Positions 41,151 to 64,000 of a DNA stretch of 64,000 nt are shown piece by piece. Under the pieces are notes generated by a model. The model was not told where the DNA came from, made no database searches, and worked only from the letters and a program-made list of their open reading frames with translations. The first letter of the stretch is position 1, and the number at the start of each line of letters is the position of its first letter. A program made the translations under genes and the position numbers. Source of the stretch: Mastigias papua (Eukaryota; Cnidaria; Scyphozoa; Rhizostomeae; Mastigiidae); NCBI GenBank assembly GCA_964019165.1, contig OZ025277.1:13947982-14011981 (forward strand), read 5' to 3'.

Positions 41151-43982
41151 AGCTGCTAGTATTTTATTTGCATTGGATAGCATGGCATGAGGCTATCTTC
41201 AACTGTAGATAACATTGTGGCAGCATGGAGCGCTGGAACAAGGAACAGTATGGAAAGTACACAAGAAAGTGGTTCACAATGGGCCCAGACAGGGGGTCAA
41301 GCGGACATTGACAAGTAGCATAAGAAAACATTATAATGTGCTAATGAAAGTTGGCTTGTTCTAAACATATTAGCAAGTACAATTAGAAAAATCATGAAAA
41401 ATCAATGTTTTGACATTTTAAGTCAATCTGGCATAATAAATTTGCAGTTTGGTATAGTGGTCTTCATTTCTGCAGAAACACGGCTCAGACTAGCCTCGAT
41501 TCTATGATTGTGATAAGGCACTCGTTGCAAGAGTATTTCTGAAATCTTTTTTTTTTGTTTATCACATAAAATCCTAAAACTACAACTAATCAATGCAAAT
41601 ATTCTATGGCTGCCATAGCTGGAAAGGACATGATGTCAGCGAGTTCCAACTACGACAGCCACTTATAATAATTTCAAAATATATGTACAAATAATTTACT
41701 AACAAAGCAGGAAAAACAACTGGAACGGGCATCTCAGAAAGAAGACCTTCACCACCTCACTGGATATGGTCACCACCTTACTGGAAATGGCACCCATAAA
41801 AAATATCATTCTGATGTTGAAATCTGATGTTTGCTAACAAAAATAATTATTGTGAACATCTATATATGAGCTTTCGAAACTTTTTAAGCCTCTAGGAACA
41901 TCTTCTGATGTCAGCTGCAAGTTTCTCACTTGGCTTTACTTTGAGCTTGGAACTCACCAGTTGTAGAACTTTATCAAAATCTGGTTCTTTGGAAAATTGG
42001 TTCCACTTGCGATCCCGAAACATTTGATACAGCTGAATGTTATTAATTTCATCCATCATGGAACCACAGTACTGATAATGGTAATATCTCTGTATTAAAA
42101 CCAGGCAAAAGTAGAATATTTCTTGCACAGGTGTCAAATTGAACTTGCTGCTCAAACGAGTTCTAAATTTCCCGAAATCTGACCTATTCATTTGAAATAA
42201 CAACATTTATAAACAGTGCCACATTTCAACACATTTTTGTGGGACTTTAACACGTTTCTTCAATATTTAACAAGGACTTATCAAGAGTGGCTACCTAATT
42301 TGGTACATTTTTTTCAAATACTGGATAAAATCTACGATTTTCATTGCTTAGGCGAAACTGTATGTAGTAGGTACAAAAAGTGAATCCAGCATCCCAGAAA
42401 ATATACATACTGATGTATAGACTGTTAAATTTTGACAAATATTCCGATTTATGGACAATTTTTTGCATTTTCAGACTGCCATTTTGAGCAAAACGGTGGG
42501 AAACGAACCAAAACCCATTTTTTAATTCTATATAGTTTTTAATTCTGTTCCTAAGAACAGATTTTCTTCAAATTCGTTCCTGGAGCTTTTCAATATTCAT
42601 TAAACCTACAGTGAAAAGGGCAACAAAATCTATCTTAGGGGTTTTCCACAATCTTAAGTATAAATAGACTGGGTGACCCCTGTCTGATGACTACGATTTG
42701 CCAATTTGTCATGACGAAACATTATTTTCGCCCGAAAAACTAAAATTTGAAACATGAGTATGCAGGAATTTACTTATTTTCAAGTTCTACAACATACTAG
42801 AAACTGTTAAATTCATCGTACTATAGTTGAAGTACTCATCTGCTATTTTCACGCATGATTATACAAGTGGGGGTTGTCTTTTGTCTACTCATTTGCGGAA
42901 ACATACAACAACATAAACATGTGAATTCACCAAACTTCAAGCAAGTAGAACTTTGTGAATATCTGCAGCTAAGACACAAGTGAGCCCGTTTTGGAATACT
43001 GAGAAATTATAGTTTTGGAATTTCATAAGGAACAAGCTTGATTTGAAAGTTGCCAAAATTCCAAATGTCCGCTTACGAGCCCACTGTGTGGTTTCTACTG
43101 TTGCGAGAGCTATATTGAATGTGGTAGGGCAAGTGTAACAAAGTAGTTGAATGTAGATTCAACTTTTCAACATTAAAAATTTGACTCAGTGCATTTGTTG
43201 TAATTATCAGAGTGGCAACCTTTTTATCTGATTCTGTAAAGCCAGGCCAAAAATATGTATATCATAAACCCATTCTAACACTGTTTAAAGTCGGAAGGGA
43301 TTTGTTTGAGATAAGATAGAGACGAGAAACTTTTCATTTTAAAATTGGTGACAGAGGTCACGGCATGCACTTGGAATGGCAACCTAATTATGGTACAGCC
43401 TGAGGAACCTTACTCAGGGGATAAATTTTCATGGTATTGGCAGTTTGAATGCTGTTCGATATCGAATAAGTGTAAGTGGGATGTGTAACAGAAGCTGCAA
43501 GGTTTGCCGCCGTTTTTTACGGGGGGGGGGGGGGATCTGTTGTCACCTACTTGCATACCTAACTTGATGATGCGAAAAATTTTTATCAACATTGGAAAGA
43601 AACTTTACTGGCTTGATTTTCCCTTGATGTTGATCGTGAAAGGAATTTTTGTAGCTATTGAAAATGACCCTTTCAGAATGGAATTTGTATGGAATTTGAA
43701 AGACTTGATTTCAAAAGCTGATGCATCCCTTGATGGTTCTGCCAATGAAGCACTATTGAGCAGGCACTTCATCACTTCATGTGTGGCTTCCCGAAGAGGT
43801 TGAAACTCTAGAAAGTCTACACAACACCTTCCTTGGCAAAAATGGAAAATTTTGCGGAACGTTTTTGAACCATTCATCAATCCAATGTTCCTTCTTTGAC
43901 ACACTCAGTCCTATCATTATTGGAGGAGCCAAGAGATGAAATTTATATTGGCAACTGGCCTCAATTTAGAAGATTTATCAAA
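41151..43982. other. Intergenic stretch with one unassigned open frame
   Basis: The minus-strand frame 41892-42206 (104 codons) has mixed, gene-like composition (FGKFRTRLSSKFNLTPVQEIF, YQYCGSMMDEINN, KLKVKPSEKLAADIRRCS) but matches nothing I know. It could be a transposon exon or chance. Frames at 43504-43904 on both strands are also unassigned. A run of 14 G lies near 43520. Confidence 0.35.
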
Positions 43983-44216
43983 GTAGGATCTGCGAGGGTA
44001 AAATGGGCAACCCGGGGTAAAATGGGTAAATGAGCATTTCGACTTGTTATCACCCTTTCATACTTAATTTATGCGATTCCTTATAGAGAGGTATTGTACC
44101 AAGCTAAAAGAATGGTACTTTGCCCTTTCATTGCCATAAGTCAATATAATACTGATACATATATCACTTACCCACTTTACCCCGGGTTACCCATTTTACC
44201 CCAGCAGGCCCTACTA
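43983..44216. mobile_element. MITE with ~50-base terminal inverted repeats
   Basis: The ends match as inverted repeats: left GTAGG..CTGC..GGGTAAAATGGG.AACCCGGGGTAAA.TGGGTAA at 43983-44030, and its complement at 44167-44216. The body is short and AT-rich with no coding capacity. This is a non-autonomous DNA transposon; no clear target-site duplication was found, so the superfamily is open. Confidence 0.8.
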
Positions 44217-44958
44217 ATTTAGTTTTTCCTTTTAGGATGTGTTGTGATGTATGATGCCGGAGATTTCTGCAATACATTGCAGGATGCCTCCTTAATTGAA
44301 GTAACCAGGAAACTAGCACCTCTTATGGCACTCCTAAGTGGATAGAGAGTCACTTCTTGCATATATCAGTTCTGTTAGCAACTTCTAGGTCCTTCTTTCA
44401 TCAGCACCCATTGAACCTATCCGCAGGATGAAGAACATATGTTATACAAATACTGAACAAATATTTACTAGTGACAAAACAAGAGGGACGTGCACTAAAC
44501 AGTACATATTTATATCATTCTGTTACCACGAGCAACATTGCCCGTTGGTGTAAAAGAGATACTGGTTACTTCAGGTAGAGATTTCACCACTTTTCCAACT
44601 CATCTAGCTCAGGTAGCAACAAGTGATCTTCCTATTGTAAAAAGACCTGTCTGTGTGTGCTCCCAGCCTATCCCATGGTGCTTGAAATGAAGAGTGGTGT
44701 GTTGCTTTGAAAGTTTTTCGTGGGGCCTGGGTCTTGAGTCAAGATAAGGAAGAATAAGCTAAAAGTTATTTCTGTGAAAGGGTATTTCCGCGTAATTGTT
44801 GTGTAATTTTCTCTCTTGATTGTGGACAATGAGTTGTTTTGTCGTTTCCATAGTAACGTGCTATGTGTGGGATATTTCTGTTCCTTTGGGCGCGACCATT
44901 GTAGGCTTAATTGTTGGCTCAGTTTTTGCAATCTTTTCAGATAGAATTCGTAGCGAAA
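44217..44958. other. Region upstream of copy 3
   Basis: Likely promoter and 5' UTR of copy 3. An acceptor-like CTTTTCAG ends about 20 bases before the ATG, so the start codon may lie in a second exon after a 5' UTR intron. The sequence is not obviously similar to the region upstream of copy 2. Confidence 0.35.
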
Positions 44959-61767
<16,809 letters not shown>

Positions 61768-63082
61768 GTTCGTTAACTTCTTATATCCATCACACAATGT
61801 TGTCATCGTTTGAGCCGAGTGAAGATTGCAATAAAATGCCCCTGTGAAGAGAAAGTTTTGTACCCTATAATTTTGAATACAGGCGATGCCCAGATATAGG
61901 CGCTGGCACTTTTGTCCGGGTAAAGGCACGTTGTCACCTAAATATTTCCCTATTTTGGAGGCTTGGCAATTTTCCTGTTTAGATATAGGAACAAAATTAA
62001 ATACCAATAGAGTGCTTCGTATTAATTGGATATTCTTGAACACATGTCAAGAATACCTCATTCTGTTTTCTTGCATGTACAGAACGGGACGTGTACAGAT
62101 GCCTTGCAAGGCACTTCAATTCCACTTGCTTTCCTGCTGCTATGTTTGCACAATACCACCAGAAAGAAGAAAAGGATGTAAAAATTATTTCAAAAATGTG
62201 TTGGCAAATGTCACACCGTTGTTTCATATTTCGTTACGTTTAGTGTAATGTCCAAGAACATACTGGGACCATAATGTTTCCTTTAACTTCTCCATGTTTG
62301 TCCTCAGAATCTATAGGTGGTGGATACCTGTTAGCAGCCATGTTTCTTTTTTACAAAAAATATCTAATTTCTTAAATACTCAGATATAGGTGTCGCACCT
62401 GAGCCTTTTATGCGAGTTTGTAAGGTAGCATGATTTTATGGCTGAATTACAAGCACAAACATTTGCTGAGGTTTAAGCAAAGCTGTTCAATTACACCTTA
62501 GACTAGATAGTCATAATACGGATAGGTAATTCCCAGACATCGTTAACTAAGCATACGAAATTAACTAGTTACTATCAGGTTTGTGTGCAATGATATATAA
62601 GCGCCGAAGGCGCTAGATGCGCATGTTCATTGTTCGGCACTGAGGCAAAATCACTGAAGCGGTAAGAGGTCAGAATGCGAAAGCCCTGCTGTGGCTGAGT
62701 ATGGCAGATAACATGAAACGTTCTTGCTTCTCATCATATCTATGAAGGTAAGGCGTCAATCTCTGAAGAATCATACAAATGGATGTATATACAGCCGATA
62801 TACACATCTAGCGCACAAAGACCTCTACATTCAAGCATAGATCTAGATGTTTGTATTACATTTTGTCGCCTGGGCCATCTCCTTGGTATATATAAAGTGA
62901 CCTATACAGGCACCAAGCAAAGTTTTCTATTTAGAGATACAAGTTGCAAGCAAAATTTAATTCAACGAGTTTAGTTCAGTTCAGTTTCATTTTATTACAT
63001 TGTTGTGAAGTATGACATTGTTGTGATCTGTATAAAAATTTCCTCTCTATACTTCTAGGAATTTCCGATCTCACAAGTTATT
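61768..63082. other. Copy 3 intron 14 (left part), no exon found
   Basis: Exon 15 (expected ADAFGSP and YYSEET) follows within about 400 bases in copies 1 and 2 but is not seen here, so the intron has been lengthened and continues past the window or holds an insertion. GC hairpin GCGCCGAAGGCGC lies at about 62600-62612. Otherwise unremarkable. Confidence 0.5.
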
Positions 63083-63562
63083 CAGGCCCGCCGAGAGCAT
63101 GTATTGGGCCCCGGGGCACACAGATGCATACATGCTTCTTCCTAGGGGGGAGCTCAAAAATTACATTTTCCATGGGAGCCCCTCTCAGAAATTACTGCCT
63201 AAATACAACTTGATATTGTTATTTGCTATAAAAATAAATAAGGAATGCATATCAAACAGAATCTCTTTAGATTAGTTTCATGCGTGAAGCCAAGAATATA
63301 AAAATTGTTTTAAAAATTGACAGGCAATATTTCTAACTTATTTCCCAGAGTAGCTCAACTCTCCCTCAAAATTTCGTCAGGAGCTTAAATTTTGTAGCCC
63401 CCTTAAATTTGTACCTTTAGGGGAACAAATAAAAAAAACTGAGAGGCTGTGATGGCTTCACTATAAAATATTAAAGTTACTACAAAACTATTTTACAGCC
63501 TTGGGGCCCCTCTTAGGTATGTTCAGGTAATGTGCCCCACCTGCCCCCTCTCTCCGGGCCTG
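63083..63562. mobile_element. Possible hAT-like non-autonomous element
   Basis: Ends CAGGCCCGCCGAGAG and, on the other strand, CAGGCCCGGAGAGAG, each followed by a GGGCCCC/GGGGCAC-type segment. The CAGG...CCTG ends fit hAT or related cut-and-paste elements. No matching 8-base target duplication was seen. Confidence 0.4.
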
Positions 63563-64000
63563 GTTCGTGTGAGATGACCGCAGAATAATCCCTGCCTCAA
63601 TAACTCCTGAACTTTGAAAGGTAAAGAAGAAATCCTTCCGCAAATCGCAATCATATTCATACTCTCTCACTTAGTTTTTGCTTGCAACTTGTAACTTCAT
63701 AGTGCTAATAGTATACAGAAAACTTTGCTAGGTAATTTTATAGCTCATTTAAAGTATTTTTTCTGCCTAGCAATCCATGAATGGAGCTGCATTCATTTGG
63801 TATTGCATGTATAATATGACAAAGAGAATGGCCTAACCCAAAACATTAATGGAAATAGCCTGATTCAAGCAGGAAAATTCCGGCTTTTTGTAATAGATGT
63901 GTCTGCTGGTTGGTATGCTATTCTATTTGCATGATTTTTCAGGGATTGGACTCTTCTTTTCGCATATATAGTGTGAAACTAGAGCGCTTCGTGCTATCTC
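63563..64000. other. Right edge, nothing recognised
   Basis: AT-rich sequence to the window end, presumably still intron 14 of copy 3. No exon, repeat or coding frame could be supported. Confidence 0.4.

Noticed and set aside
43504..43904. Overlapping gene-like frames on both strands
   Set aside because: No recognised motif, start context or neighbouring exon; either could be chance.
61768..64000. Exon 15 of copy 3
   Set aside because: Searched by eye for the conserved ADAFGSP...YY.EET segment on the plus strand and did not find it; it presumably lies beyond the window.

Overview
The window is animal (metazoan) nuclear DNA. It has long AT-rich introns with GT..AG borders, abundant dinucleotide repeats, scraps of non-LTR retrotransposons (LINEs) and small inverted-repeat DNA elements. 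The species cannot be named from the sequence; a marine invertebrate such as a sponge, cnidarian or lophotrochozoan would fit, but this is inference. No bacterial, viral, CRISPR or rRNA features were seen.

The only genes I can support are three head-to-tail copies, all on the + strand, of one multi-exon gene. It encodes a secreted-then-membrane-anchored protein of the VWFA-and-Cache family, which includes CACHD1 and the alpha2delta subunits of voltage-gated calcium channels. Copy 1 (727-10521) has only its 3' part in the window, exons 9-25. Copy 2 (11772-31105) is complete: 25 exons that join into one 3402-base frame for 1133 residues. Copy 3 (44959-61767 and beyond) has exons 1-14 and runs off the right edge. 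Exon lengths and intron phases match almost exactly among the copies, which is the strongest evidence for the models. The protein reads: N-terminal signal-like segment, helical VWA_N-like region, RPWY motif, VWA domain, two Cache-type regions, a cysteine-rich stretch, a PSI-like WC motif, one transmembrane helix and a short basic cytoplasmic tail.

Copies 2 and 3 are the closest pair, with recognisable similarity even inside introns 1, 4 and 5. Copy 1 is more divergent, except for a stretch of exon 11 that is nearly identical to copy 2 and suggests gene conversion. All visible copies lack the second serine of the metal-binding (MIDAS) motif. Both visible C-termini end in a hydrophobic-x-hydrophobic signature that could bind a PDZ domain.

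The 13.9 kb between copies 2 and 3 (31106-44958), and many introns, hold decayed LINE reverse-transcriptase fragments (14.9-16.0, 31.3-32.6, 33.0-33.5, 39.8-41.2, 51.7-53.2 and 58.8-59.5 kb). They also hold several short elements with terminal inverted repeats or fold-back structure (17.9, 22.0, 44.0, 47.9, 51.1, 52.3, 56.9, 58.2 and 63.1 kb), a 30-base minisatellite embedded in a LINE, and long (TA)n, (CA)n, (CAT)n, (GAT)n and (TATAG)n tracts. The best candidate for something not yet described is the tandem array itself, together with its conserved intronic blocks and signs of exon-level conversion. I saw no evidence for a defence or biosynthetic system.
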